DNA of 64,000 nt, taken from positions 29,087,036 to 29,151,035 of the forward strand of contig NC_092271.1 in assembly GCF_036320965.1 (NCBI RefSeq). The letters are read 5' to 3'. Under the pieces are notes generated by a model, which worked only from the letters and a program-made list of their open reading frames with translations, made no database searches and was not told where the DNA came from. Below are positions 50,809-64,000 of this stretch, one piece after another (position 1 is the first letter of the stretch; every line of letters starts with the position of its first letter). A program made the translations under genes and the position numbers. Source of the stretch: Panulirus ornatus. Its lineage: Eukaryota; Arthropoda; Malacostraca; Decapoda; Palinuridae.

Positions 50809-53800
50809 TTATACTTTGTCGCTGTCTCCCGCGTTTGTGAGGTAGCGCAAGGAAACAGACTTAAGAAATGGCCCAACCCACCCCCATACACATGTATATA
50901 CATACGTCCACACACGCAAATATACATACCTACACAGCTTTCCATGGTTTACCCCAGACGCTTCACATGCCTTGATTCAATCCACTGACAGCACGTCAAC
51001 CCCGGTATACCACATCGCTCCAATTCACTCTATTTCTTGCCCTCCTTTCACCCTCCTGCATGTTCAGGCCCCGATCACACAAAATCTTTTTCACTCCATC
51101 TTTCCACCTCCAATTTGGTCTCCCTCTTCTCCTCGTTCCCTCCACCTCTGACACATATATCCTCTTGGTCAATCTTTCCTCACTCATTCTCTCCATGTGC
51201 CCAAACCACTTCAAAACACCCTCTTCTGCTCTCTCAACCACGCTCTTTTTATTTCCACACATCTCTCTTACCCTTACGTTACTCACTCGATCAAACCACT
51301 TCACACCACACATTGTCCTCAAACATCTCATTTCCAGCACATCCATCCTCCTGCGCACAACTCTATCCATAGCCCACGCCTCGCAACCATACAACATTGT
51401 TGGAACCACTATTCCTTCAAACATACCCATTTTTGCTTTCCGAGATAATGTTCTCGACTTCCACACATTCTTCAAGGCCCCTAGAATTTTTGCCCCCTCC
51501 CCCACCCTATGATCCACTTCCGCTTCCATGGTTCCATCCGCTGCCAGATCCACTCCCAGATATCTAAAACACTTCACTTCCTCCAGTTTTTCTCCATTCA
51601 AACTCACCTCCCAATTGACTTGACCCTCAACCCTACTGTACCTAATAACCTTGCTCTTATTCACATTTACTCTTAACTTTCTTCTTCCACACACTTTACC
51701 AAACTCAGTCACCAGCTTCTGCAGTTTCTCACATGAATCAGCCACCAGCGCTGTATCATCAGCGAACAACAACTGACTCACTTCCCAAGCTCTCTCATCC
51801 CCAGCAGACTTCATACTTGCCCCTCTTTCCAAAACTCTTGCATTTACCTCCCTAACAACCCCATCCATAAACAAATTAAACAACCATGGAGACATCACAC
51901 ACCCCTGCCGCAAACCTACATTCACTGAGAACCAATCACTTTCCTCTCTTCCTACACGTACACATGCCTTACATCCTCGATAAAAACTTTTCACTGCTTC
52001 TAACAACTTGCCTCCCACACCATATATTCTTAATACCTTCCACAGAGCATCTCTATCAACTCTATCATATGCCTTCTCCAGATCCATAAATGCTACATAC
52101 AAATCCATTTGCTTTTCTAAGTATTTCTCACATACATTCTTCAAAGCAAACACCTGATCCACACATCCTCTACCACTTCTGAAACCACACTGCTCTTCCC
52201 CAATCTGATGCTCTGTACATGCCTTCACCCTCTCAATCAATACCCTCCCATATAATTTACCAGGAATACTCAACAAACTTATACCTCTGTAATTTGAGCA
52301 CTCACTCTTATCCCCTTTGCCTTTGTACAATGGCACTATGCATGCATTCCGCCAATCCTCAGGCACCTCACCATGAGTCATACATACATTAAATAACCTT
52401 ACCAACCAGTCAACAATACAGTCACCCCCTTTTTTTTATAAATTCCACTGCAATACCATCCAAACCTGCTGCCTTGCCGGCTTTCATCTTCCACAAAGCT
52501 TTCACTACCTCTTCTCTGTTTACCAAATCATTTTCCCTAACCCTCTCACTTTGCACACCACCTTGACCAAAACACCCTATATCTGCCACTCTATCATCAA
52601 ACACATTCAACAAACCTTCAAAATACTCACTCCATCTCCTTCTCACATCACCACTACTTGTTATCACCTCCCCATTTGCGCCCTTCACTGAAGTTCCCAT
52701 TTGCTCCCTTGTCTTACGCACTTTATTTACCTCCTTCCAGAACATCTTTTTATTCTCCCTAAAATTTAATGATACTCTCTCACCCTAACTCTCATTTGCC
52801 CTTTTTTTCACCTCTTGCACCTTTCTCTTGACCTCCTGTCTCTTTCTTTTATACATCTCCCACTCAATTGCATTTTTTCCCTGCAAAAATCGTCCAAATG
52901 CCTCTCTCTTCTCTTTCACTAATAATCTTACTTCTTCATCCCACCACTCACTACCCTTTCTAATCAACCCACCTCCCACTCTTCTCATGCCACAAGCATC
53001 TTTTGCGCAATCCATCACTGATTCCCTAAATACATCCCATTCCTCCCCCACTCCCCTTACTTCCATTGTTCTCACCTTTTTCCATTCTGTACTCAGTCTC
53101 TCCTGGTACTTCCTCACACAAGTCTCCTTCCCAAGCTCACTTACTCTCACCACCCTATTCACCCCAACCTTCTCTTTTCTTTTCTGAAAACCCATACAAA
53201 TCTTCACCTTCGCCTCCACAAGATAATGATCAGACATCCCTCCAGTTGCACCTCTCAGCACATTAACATCCAAAAGTCTCTCTTTCACGCGCCTGTCAAT
53301 TAACACATAATCCAATAACGCTCTCTGGCCATCTCTCCTACTTACATACGTATACTTATGTATACCTCACTTTTTAAACCAGGTATTCCCGATCACCAGT
53401 CCTTTTTCAGCATATAAATCTACAAGCTCTTCACAATTTCCATTTACAACACTGAACACCCCATGTATACCAATTATTCCCTCAACTGCCACATTACTCA
53501 CCTTTGCATTCAAATCACCCATCACTATAACCCGGTCTTGTGCATCAAAACCACTAACACACTCATTCAGCTGCTTCCAAAACACTTGCCTCTCATGATC
53601 TTTCTTCTCATGCCCAGGTGCATATGCACCAATAATCACCCATCTCTCCCCATCAACTTTCAGTTTTACCCATATTAATCTAGAGTTTACTTTCTTATAT
53701 TCTATTGCATACTCCCACCACTCCTGTTTCAGGAGTAGTGCTACTCCTTCCCTTGCTCTTGTCCTCTCACTAACCCCTGACTTTACTCCCAAGACATTCC

Positions 53801-54118
53801 CAAACCACTCCTCCCCTTTACCCTTGAGCTTCGTTTCACTTAGAGCCAAAACATCCAGGTTCCTTTCCTCAAACATACTACCTATCTCTCCTTTTTTCAC
53901 ATCTTGGTTACATCCACACACATTTAGACACCCCAACCTGAGCCTTTGAGGAGGATGAGCACTCCCCGCGTGACTCAATCTTCTGTTTCCCATTTTAGAA
54001 AGTTAAAATACAAGGAGGGGAGGATTTCTGGCCCCCTGCTCCCGTCCCCTCTAGTCACTTCCTACGACACGTGAGGAATGGGTGGGAAGTATTCTTTCTC
54101 CCCTATCCCCAGGGATAA
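50809..54118 (-). mobile_element. RTE-1 LINE copy L, full length, young
   Basis: It reads from the 5' head (CCCTGGGGATAGGGGAGAAAG, revcomp at 54112) through endonuclease, RT and C-terminus to a short-form 3'UTR. Three lesions show: a stop where CGA became TGA after WFKK (near 53367); a TAG for Trp in ANESWG (near 52785); and one extra A in the EFIKKGG run (near 52430). The last 469 codons (50996-52405) are open. At about 3.3 kb it is the only complete young copy. It stands head to head with copy M. Confidence 0.93.
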
Positions 54119-54140
54119 TATATGTATACATGTATATATA

Positions 54141-57100
54141 TTTCTAAAATGGGAAACAGAAGAAGGAGTCATGCGGGGAGTGCTCATCCTCCTCGAAAGC
54201 TCAGATTGGGGTGCCTAAATGTGTGTGGATGTAACCAAGATGTGAAAAAAGGAGAGATAGGTAGTATGTTTGAGGAAAGGAACCTGGATGTTTTGGCTCT
54301 AAGTGAAACGAAGCTCAAGGGTAAAGGGGAAGAGTGGTTTGGGAATGTCTTGGGAGTAAAGTCAGGGGTTAGTGAGAGGACAAGAGCAAGGGAAGGAGTA
54401 GCACTACTCCTGAAACAGGAGTTGTGGAAGTATGTGATAGAATGTAAGAAAGTAAATTCTCGATTAATATGGGTAAAACTGAAAGTTGATGGAGAGAGAT
54501 GGGTGATTATTGGTGCATATGCACCTGGGCATGAGAAGAAAGATCATAAGAGGCAAGTGTTTTGGGAGCAGCTGAATGAGTGTGTTAGTGGTTTTGATGC
54601 ACGAGACCGGGTTATAGTGTTGGGTGATTTGAATGCAAAGCTGAGTAATGTGGCAGTTGAGGGAATAATTGGTATACATGGGGTGTTCAGTGTTGTAAAT
54701 GTAAATGGTGAAGAGCTTGTAGATTTATGTGCTGAAAAAGGACTGATGATTGGGAATACCTGGTTTAAAAAGCGAGATATACATAAGTATACTTATGTAA
54801 GTAGGAGAGATGGCCAGAGAGCGTTATTGGATTACGTGTTAATTGACAGGCGCACGAAAGAGAGACTTTTGGATGTTAATGTGCTGAGAGGTGCAACTGG
54901 AGGAATGTCTGATCATTATCTTGTGGAGGCTAAGGTGAAGATTTATATGGGTTTCCAGAAAAGAAGAGTGAATGTTGGGGTGAAGAGGGTGGTGAGAGTA
55001 AGTGAGCTTGGGAAGGAGACTTGTGTAAGGAAGTACCAGGAGAGACTGAGTACAGAATGGAAAAAGGTGAGAACAATGGAAGTAAGGGGAGTGGGGGAGG
55101 AATGGGATGTATTTAGGGAATCAGTGATGGATTGTGCAAAAGATGCTTGTGGCATGAGAAAAGTGGGAGGTGGGTTGATTAGAAAGGGTAGTGAGTGGTG
55201 GGATGAAGAAGTAAGATTATTAGTGAAAGAGAAGAGAGAGGCATTTGGACGATTTTTGCAGGGAAAAAATGAAATTGAGTGGGAGACGTATAAAAGAAAG
55301 AGACAGGAGGTCAAGAGAAAGGTGCAAGAGGTGAAAAAAAGGGCAAATGAGAGTTGGGGTGAGAGAGTATCATTAAATTTTAGGGAGAATAAAAAGATGT
55401 TCTGGAAGGAGGTAAATAAAGTGCGTAAGACAAGGGAGCAAATGGGACCTTCAGTGAAGGGCGCAAATGGGGAGGTGATAACAAGTAGTGGTGATGTGAG
55501 AAGGAGATGGAGTGAGTATTTTGAAGGTTTGTTGAATGTGTTTGATGATAGAGTGGCAGATATAGGGTGTTTTGGTCGAGGTGGTGTGCAAAGTGCGAGG
55601 GTTAGGGAAAATGATTTGGTAAACAGAGAAGAGGTAGTAAAAGCTTTGCGGAAGATGAAAGCCGGCAAGGCAGCAGGTTTGGATGGTATTGCAGTGGAAT
55701 TTATTAAAAAAGGGGGTGACTGTATTGTTGACTGGTTGGTAAGGTTATTTAATGTATGTATGACTCATGGTGAGGTGCCTGAGGATTGGCGGAATGCGTG
55801 CATAGTGCCATTGTACAAAGGCAAAGGGGATAAGAGTGAGTGCTCAAATTACAGAGGTATAAGTTTGTTGAGTATTCCTGGCAAATTATATGGGAGGGTA
55901 TTGATTGAGAGGGTGAAGGTATGTACAGAGCATCAGATTGGGGAAGAGCAGTGTGGTTTCAGAAGTGGTAGAGGATGTGTGGATCAGGTGTTTGCTTTGA
56001 AGAATGTATGTGAGAAATACTTAGAAAAGCAAATGGATTTGTATGTAGCATTTATGGATCTGGAGAAGGCATATGATAGAGTTGATAGAGATGCTCTGTG
56101 GAAGGTATTAAGAATATATGGTGTGGAAGGAAAGTTGTTAGAAGCAGTGAAAAGTTTTTATCGAGGATGTAAGGCATGTGTACGTGTAGGAAGAGAGGAA
56201 AGTGATTGGTTCTCAGTGAATGTAGGTTTGCGGCAGGGGTGTGTGATGTCTCCATGGTTGTTTAATTTGTTTATGGATGGGGTTGTTAGGGAGGTGAATG
56301 CAAGAGTTTTGGAAAGAGGGGCAAGTATGAAGTCTGTTGGGGATGAGAGAGCTTGGGAAGTGAGTCAGTTGTTGTTCGCTGATGATACAGCGCTGGTGGC
56401 TGATTCATGTGAGAAACTGCAGAAGCTGGTGACTGAGTTTGGTAAAGTGTGTGAAAGAAGAAAGTTAAGAGTAAATGTGAATAAGAGCAAGGTTATTAGG
56501 TACAGTAGGGATGAGGGTCAAGTCAATTGGGAGGTGAGTTTGAATGGAGAAAAACTGGAGGAAGTGAAGTGTTCTAGATATCTGGGAGTGGATCTGGCAG
56601 CGGATGGAAACATGGAAGCGGAAGTGGATCATAGGGTGGGGGAGGGGGCGAAAATTCTGGGAGCCTTGAAGTGTGGAAGTCAAGAACATTATCTCGGAAA
56701 GCAAAAATGGGTATGTTTGAAGGAATAGTGGTTCCAACAATGTTGTATGGTTGCGAGGCGTGGGCTATGGATAGAGTTGTGCACAGGAGGATGGATGTGC
56801 TGGAAATGAGATGTTTGAGGACAATGTGTGGTGTGAGGTGGTTTGATCGAGTAAGTAATGTAAGGGTAAGAGAGATGTGTGGAAATAAAAAGAGCGTGGT
56901 TGAGAGAGCAGAAGAGGGTGTTTTGAAATGGTTTGGGAACATGCAGAGATTGAGTGAGGAAAGATTGACCAAGAGGATATATGTGTCAGAGGTGGAGGGA
57001 ACGAGGAGAAGTGGGAGACCAAATTGGAGGTGGAAAGATGGAGTGAAAAAGATTTTGTGTGATCGGGGCCTGAACATGCAGGAGGGTGAAAGGAGGGCAA

Positions 57101-57317
57101 GGAATAGAGTGAATTGGATCGATGTGGTATACCGGGGTTGACGTGCTGTCAGTGGATTGAATCAGGGCATGTGAAGCATCTGGGGTAAACCATGGAAAGC
57201 TGTGTAGGTATGTATATTTGCATGTGTGGACGTATGTATATACATGTGTATGGGGGTGGGTTGGGCCATTTCTTTCATCTGTTTCCTTGCGCTACCTCGC
57301 AAACGCGGGAGACAGCG

Positions 57318-57363
<46 letters not shown>
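54141..57363 (+). mobile_element. RTE-1 LINE copy M, nearly intact
   Basis: It starts just inside the 5' head (TTTCTAAAATGGGAAACAG); the first roughly 120 bp are absent and replaced by AT-rich sequence. It holds the whole coding region, a short-form 3'UTR and a poly-A tail of about 43 A (57320-57363). Its reading frame has one visible lesion. With copy L it forms a large inverted repeat. It is antisense to SUPT16H. Confidence 0.93.
54149..57141 (+). pseudogene. RTE-1 EN-RT protein, one frameshift
   Basis: The reading frame of copy M starts at ATG 54149, before GNRRRSHAGS; upstream ATGs at 54122 and beyond lie in AT-repeat DNA. It is open for 841 codons to about 56672. There a 4-nt loss (GAAG|TGTGG where others have GAAGAATGTGTGG) shifts it; the remaining 156 codons are open in the next frame to TGA at 57139-57141. 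Endonuclease (about residues 20-260): N24, SETKL with E53, GAYAP with Y124, GDLNAK with D160/N162, and SDH at 254-256. A basic linker follows (about 380-400). RT (about 490-800): NYRGISLL at 568-575, FMDLEKAYD with D637, GLRQGCVMSPWLF at 693-705, FADD at 743-746. C-terminal region: YLGVDLA, LYGCEAW, KWFG, GRPNWRW. The family copies its RNA at nicked chromosomal DNA. Confidence 0.9.

Positions 57364-57405
<42 letters not shown>
57364..57405. repeat. (GA)n microsatellite between copies M and N
   Basis: About 21 GA units directly follow the poly-A tail of M and directly precede the truncated start of N. Confidence 0.95.
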
Positions 57406-57407
<2 letters not shown>

Positions 57408-59452
57408 TTCTGGAAGGAGGTAAATAAAGTGCGTAAGACAAGGGAGCAAATGGGAATTTCAGTGAAGGGCGCAAATGGGGAGGTGATAACAAGTAGTGGT
57501 GATGTGAGAAGGAGATGGAGTGAGTATTTTGAAGGTTTGTTGAATTTGTTTGATGATAGAGTTGCAGATATAGGGTGTTTTGGTCGAGGTAGTGTGCAAA
57601 GTGAAAGGGTTAGGGAAAATGATTTGGTAAACAGAGAAGAGGTAGTAAAAGCTTTGTGGGAGATGAAAGCCGGCAAGGCAGCAGGTTTGGATGGTATTGC
57701 AGTGGAATTTATTAAAAAAGGGGGTGAATGTATTGTTGACTGGTTGGTAAGGTTATTTAATGTATGTATGATTCGTGGTGAGGTGCCTGAGGATTGGCGA
57801 AATGCTTGCATAGTGCCATTGTACAAAGGCAAAGGGGATAAGAGTGAGTGCTCAAGTTACAGAGGTATAAGTTTGTTGAGTATTCCTGGTAAATTATATG
57901 GGAGGGTATTGATTGAGAGGGTGAAGGTATGTACAGAGCATCAGATTGGGGAAGAGCAGTGTGGTTTCAGAAGTGGTAGAGGATGTGTGGATCAGGTGTT
58001 TGCTTTGAAGAATGTATGTGAGAAATACTTAGAAAAGCAAATGGATTTGTATGTAGCATTTATGGATCTGGAGAAGGCATATGATAGAGTTGATAGAGAT
58101 GCTCTGTAGAAGGTACTAAGAATATATGGTGTGGGAGGCAAGTTGTTAGAAGCAGTGAAAAGTTTTTATCGAGGATGTAAGGCATGTGTACGTGTAGGAA
58201 GAGAGGAAAGTGATTGGTTCTCAGTGAATGTAGGTTTGCGGCAAGGGTGTGTGATGTCTCCATAGTTGTTTAATTTGTTTATGGATGGGGTTGTTAGGGA
58301 GGTGAATACAAGGGTTTTGGAAAAAAAGTGTGTGAAAGAAGAAAGTTAAGAGTAAATGTGAATAAGAGCAAGGTTATTAGGTACAGTAGGGTTGAGGGTC
58401 AAGTCAATTGGGAGGTAAGTTTGAATGGAGAAAAACTGGAGGAAGTAAAGTGTTTTAGATATCTGGGAGTGGATCTGGCAGTGGATGGAACCATGGAAGC
58501 GGAAGTGAATCATAGGGTGGGGGAGGGGGCGAAAATCCTGGGAGCCTTGAAGAATGTTTGGAAGTCGAGAACATTATCTCGGAAAGCAAAAATGGCTATG
58601 TTTGAAGGAATAGTGGTTCCAACAATGTTGTACGGTTGCGAGGCGTGGGTTATGGATAGAGTTGTGCGCAGGAGGAAGGATGTGCTGGAAATGAGATGTT
58701 TGAGGACAATATGTGGTGTGAGGTGGTTTGATTGAGTAAGTAATGTAAGAGTAAGAGAGATGTGTGGAAATAAAAAGAGCGTGGTTGAGAGAGCAGAAGA
58801 GGGTGTTTTGAAATGGTTTGGGCACATGGAGAGAATGAGTGAGGAAAGATTGACCAAGAGGATGTATGTGTTGGAGGTGGAGAGAACGAGGAGAAGTGGG
58901 AGACCAAATTGGAGGTGGAAAGATGGAGTGAAAAAGATTTTGAGTGATCGGGGCCTGAACATGCAGGAGGGTGAAAGGCGGGCAAGGAATAGAGTGAATT
59001 GGATCGATGTGGTATACCAGGGTTGATGTGCTGTCAATGGATTGAATCAGGGCATGTGAAGCGTCTGGGGTAAACCATGGAAAGTTGTGTGGGGCCTGGA
59101 TGTGGAAAGGGAGCTGTGGTTTCGGGCATTATTACATGACAGCTAGAGACTGAGTGTGAACGAATGGGGCCTTTGTTGTCTTTTCCTAGCGCTACCTTGC
59201 ACACATGAGGGGGGAGGGGGATGTTATTCCATGTGTGGCGAGGTGGCGATGGGAATAAATAAAGGCAGACAGTATGGATTATGTACATGTGTATACATGT
59301 ATATGTCTGTGTGTGTATATATATGTGTACATTGAGATGTATAGGTATGCAAATTTGCGTGTGTGGACGTGTATGTATATACATGTGTCTGGGGGTGGGT
59401 CGGGCCATTTCTTTCGTCTGTTTCCTTGCGCTAATTCGCAAACGCGGGAGGC
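57406..59452 (+). mobile_element. RTE-1 LINE copy N, 5'-truncated, dead
   Basis: It begins at MFWKEVNKVRKTREQ and is open to 58108. A TAG replaces Trp in LWKVL, a second TAG replaces Trp in MSPWLF (near 58264), about 130-150 nt are missing around 58320-58330 (removing the FADD box), and a TGA falls in GVRWFD (near 58733). The C-terminus is otherwise open (58760-59026). Unlike its neighbours it has the long-form 3'UTR, ending at about 59452, so it is an older type than M. Confidence 0.9.
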
Positions 59453-59520
59453 ATTCCCTCATTTGTTTCATACACTACAGCCAAAACATTTTAATTACAC
59501 TAGCCAATATGAGAGGTTAT

Positions 59521-59761
59521 CCCTGGGGATAGGGGAGAAAGAATACTTCCCATGTATTCCCTGCGTGTCGTAGAAGGCGACAAAAAGGGGAGGGAGCAGG
59601 GGGCTGGAAATCCTCCCCTCTCGTTATTTCTTTTAATTTTCCAAAAGAAGGAACAGAGATGGGGGCCAGGCGAGGATATTCCCTCAAAGGCCCAGTCCTC
59701 TGTTCTTAATGCTACCTCGCTAATGCGGGAAATGGCGAATAGTTTGAAAGAAAAAGAAAAG
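59521..59761 (+). mobile_element. Head+tail composite element, complete
   Basis: CCCTGGGGATAGGGGAGAAAG...GGGAGCAGGGGGCTGGAAATCC...CCCTCAAAGGCCCAGTCCTCTGTTC...GCTACCTCGCTAATGCGGGAAATGGCGAATAGTTTGAAAGAAAAAGAAAAG. Same layout as 43878-44120. No open frame of note. Confidence 0.87.
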
Positions 59762-59945
59762 ATATATGTATATACTGTGTATGTATATGTATGTATACGT
59801 TGAAATGTATAGGTATGTATATGTGCGCGTGAGGGCGTTTATGTATATACATGTGTATGTGGGTGGGTTGAGCTATTCTTTCATCTGTTTCCTTGCGCTA
59901 CCTCACGAGACAGAGTCAAAGTATAACAAATAAAATAAATAAAAC
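59762..59945 (+). mobile_element. RTE-1 3' tail only
   Basis: The TATG-rich part of the 3'UTR through GTGGGTGGGTTGAGC and CTGTTTCCTTGCGCTACCTCACGAGACAGAGTCAAAGTATAACAAATAAAATAAATAAAA. Confidence 0.8.
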
Positions 59946-61610
<1,665 letters not shown>

Positions 61611-61654
61611 GTGGGAATTAATCTTTCTTTCCTATCCCCAGGGAAAACATATAC

Positions 61655-63342
61655 ATACATATACACACATTTCATTTACTTTATTCCTGTGTCAGTGAGG
61701 TAGTGCCAGGAAACAAAAGAAGAACAACCCATCCACTCATAAACAATATATATACATAAACGCCCATACACGTACATATACATACACATACATATCAACA
61801 TGTAAACATATACATACACAGACCTAAACATATCTATACATGTACTTGCTTGCCTTCAATTTATTCCCAGCACCACCCCACCCCAGAGGAAACAGCATCA
61901 CTACCTAGTGCTTCAGCGAGGTAGCGCCAAAAAACAGACAAAAAAGGCCACATTCCTTCACACTCAAGAGTCTCTAGCTGTCATGTGTAATGCACTGAAA
62001 CCACGCTTCCCTATCCATATCCAAGCCCCACAGACCTTTTCATGGTTTGCCCCCGATGTTTCACATGACCTGGTTCAATCCTTTGACAGCATGTTGATCC
62101 CTGTATACCACATCGTTCCAATTTACTTTGTTCCTTGTTTGCCTCTCACGCTCCAGTATGTTCAGGCCCCAATCGCTCAAAATCTTTTTCACTCCATCCT
62201 CCCACCTCCAAATTGGTCTCCCACTTCTTGTTCCCTTCACCTTTTGACACATATATCCTATTTGTCAACCTTTCCTCACTCATTCTCTCCATATGTCCAA
62301 ACCATTTCAACGCATCCTCTTCTGCTCTCTCAACCACACTCTTTATATTTCCAAACGTCTTTTTTACCCTTTCACTACTTACTCAATCAAATCACTTCAC
62401 ACCACATATTGTCCTCAAACATTTCATTTTCAACACATCCACCCTCCTCCGTACAACCCTATCTATAGCCCATCCCTTGCAATCATATAATATTGTTGGA
62501 ACTTCAATTCCTTCAAAGATACCAATTTTTGCTCTCTGATAATGTCTCTCTTTCCACACATTCCTAATCACTCCCAGAACCTTCGCCCCCTCCCCCACCC
62601 TATGACTTGCCTCCACTTCCATGGTTCAATTTGCTGCCAAGTCCACTCCTAGATATCTAAAGCACTTCACTTCCTCCAGTTTTTCTCCATTCACTCTTAC
62701 ATCCCAATTAACTTGACCCTCAACCCTACTGAACCTAATAACCCTTCTCTTATTCAAATTTACTCTCAACTTTCTCCTTTCACACTTTTTTCCAAACTCA
62801 GTCACCAACTTCTGCAGTTTCTCACTCGAATCAACCACCAGTGTTGTAACATCGGTGAACAATAACTGACTCACTTCCCAGGCCCTCCCATCCCCAACAG
62901 ACTGCATAGTTGCCCCTCTCTCCAAACTCTTGCATTTACCTCCCTAACCATCCCATTCCTAAGCAAATTAAACAACCACAGAGACATCAAACACCCATGC
63001 TGAAGACCAACCTTCACTGGGAACCAGTCACTCTCCTCTCCTCCTACTCATACACATGCCTTACATCCTCGATAAAAACTTTTTACTGCTTCTAACACCT
63101 TACCTTCCTCACCATATACTCTTAAAACCTTCCACAAATCATCTCTATCAACCCTGTCATATGCCTTTTCCAGATCTATAAATGCTACATACAAATCCAT
63201 CTCTTTTTCTAAGTATTTCTCACACACATTCTTCAAGGCAAACACCTGATCCACACATCCTCTACCACTTCTGAAGCAACACTGCTCCTTCCTAATCCAA
63301 TGCTCTGTACATCCCTTCACCCTCTCAATCAAAACCCTACCA
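61655..63342 (-). mobile_element. RTE-1 LINE copy Q, old, 5'-truncated
   Basis: It has an old long-form 3'UTR (61655-62060), a C-terminus in pieces (MVERAEEDALKWFGHMERMS; LYDCKGWAIDRVVRRRVD), and RT (SQLLFTDVTTLVVDS, where the FADD box is changed to FTDV; VYGRVLIERVKGCTEH; DLYVAFIDLEKAYDRVDRD). It is cut at about 63342 within the GKLYGRVL segment. The lost catalytic aspartates show it is dead. Confidence 0.86.
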
Positions 63343-63512
63343 TACACAGATACATACATGTATCAACATGAACATATTCATGCTTGCTCACCTTTATTTC
63401 CAGTGCCACCCAGCCCTATAGGAAACAGCAATACCATTCCCTGCATCAGTGAGGAAGTGCCAGAAAACATACAAAGAAAGGCCACACCTGCTAACATCCA
63501 TCTTTAGCTGTA
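63343..63512 (-). mobile_element. RTE-1 3'UTR fragment
   Basis: Minus-strand pieces of the long-form 3'UTR (ATACATACATGTATCAACATG, TTATTTCCAGTGCCACCC, GTGAGGAAGTGCCAG, ATCTTTAGCTG) lie between copies Q and R. Confidence 0.7.
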
Positions 63513-64000
63513 TGGGAGGGTATTGACTGAGAGTGTGAAGGCATGTACAGAGCATCAAATTGGGGAGGATTAGTGTGGTTTTAGAAGTGGTAGAGGATGG
63601 GTCGATCAGGTGGTTGTTTTGAAGAATGTGTGTGAAATACTTAGAGAAACAGATGGATTTGTATGTGGCATATATGGATCTGGAGAAGGCATATGATAGG
63701 GCTGATAGAGATAGACTGTGGAAGGTATCAAAAGTATATAGTGAGGGATGTAAGCTTCCAGAAGCAGTAAGAGTTTTTTACCAAGGGTGTAATTAGGCAC
63801 ATGTATAAGTAGGAAGAGAGGAGAGTAATTGGTGCACAGTGAAGTTCAGTCTACAGCAAGGATGTACCTTGTCACCATGGTTGCTGAATCTGTTTAAGGA
63901 TGGGGTGGTTAGGGAGGTAAATTCAAGAGTTTTAGAGACAGGAGAGTATGCAGTCTGTTGGGGTTGAGAGGGCCTGGGAAGTAAGTCAACTGTTGATTGC
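63513..64000 (+). mobile_element. RTE-1 LINE copy R, 5'-truncated, cut by window edge
   Basis: It starts at YGRVLTESVKACTEHQIGE and continues through RT (DLYVAYMDLEKAYD, SPWLLNLFKDGVV) to the edge, with stops and frame changes. Its first base corresponds to almost the same consensus position at which copy Q (opposite strand) is cut. Confidence 0.83.

Noticed and set aside
51886..52089. 67-codon frame beginning METSHTPAAN, repeated in most minus LINE copies
   Set aside because: Antisense shadow of the GLRQGCVMSPWLF-VREES segment of RT. Conservation follows from the sense protein.
57192..58109. 305-codon frame with poly-Lys and Arg-Glu repeats joined to RT
   Set aside because: Chance read-through from the 3'UTR of copy M, poly-A and (GA)n into copy N.

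Overview
This window looks like decapod crustacean nuclear DNA. The clade is inferred from the repeat families, which I recall as typical of decapods; no search was run. It is eukaryotic, AT-rich, intron-bearing and packed with non-LTR retrotransposons. The one host gene I can support is the 3' half of SUPT16H, which encodes SPT16, the large subunit of the histone chaperone FACT. It lies on the minus strand between about 60.9 kb and 2.7 kb. Seven distinct exons carry coding sequence (60670-60939, 40541-40652, 33990-34172, 24196-24301, 21634-21829, 14099-14195, 2669-2843). They total 1,139 nt, all have GT-AG borders, and their phases join without a break. They cover the end of the linker before the middle domain, the middle domain and the start of the acidic C-terminal tail. 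The 5' half lies beyond the right edge. The end of the acidic tail and the basic C-terminus lie beyond the left edge.

Almost everything else is transposon. The dominant family is an RTE-type LINE, called RTE-1 here. It has one reading frame of about 1,000 codons: AP endonuclease, reverse transcriptase, and a C-terminal region with LYGCEAW and GRPNWRW motifs. The frame is followed by a 3' tail that ends near GACAGCGACAAAGTATAATAAA. I distinguish more than 20 copies or fragments on both strands. Layout: 1-2.4 kb, plus copy; 3.1-6.6 kb, minus copy split by a plus copy with a 12-bp target duplication; 9.1-13.3 kb, minus copy with a full 5' head and further insertions; 14.4-18 kb, fragments of Jockey-like and CR1-like LINEs; 19-21 kb, decayed minus copy; 23.5-32.5 kb, a 4.46-kb tandem duplication; 32-37 kb, two minus copies around exon 33990-34172; 37-43 kb, a second RTE-like family, CR1-like remnants, a 5S rRNA-derived fragment and a possible hammerhead-bearing repeat; 44.4-54.1 kb, five minus RTE-1 copies linked tail to head; 54.1-59.5 kb, two plus copies, the first almost intact; 61.6-64 kb, old copies on both strands.

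The most notable observations are these. (1) The 4.46-kb tandem duplication carries a second, identical copy of a 106-nt SUPT16H exon, and splicing both copies would break the frame. (2) A short dispersed element of about 240 bp appears to be an internally deleted RTE-1 with the LINE's 5' head and 3' end joined. (3) Two 3'UTR forms of RTE-1 differ by about 250 bp, and the short form marks the young-looking 44-57 kb cluster. (4) LINE copies have apparently inserted into one another's A/TA tails. (5) Two nearly full-length copies form a roughly 3.2-kb-arm inverted repeat inside a SUPT16H intron.

No tRNA gene, CRISPR array, prokaryotic gene or intact second host gene was seen. Stretches not listed are intronic sequence in which I recognise nothing.
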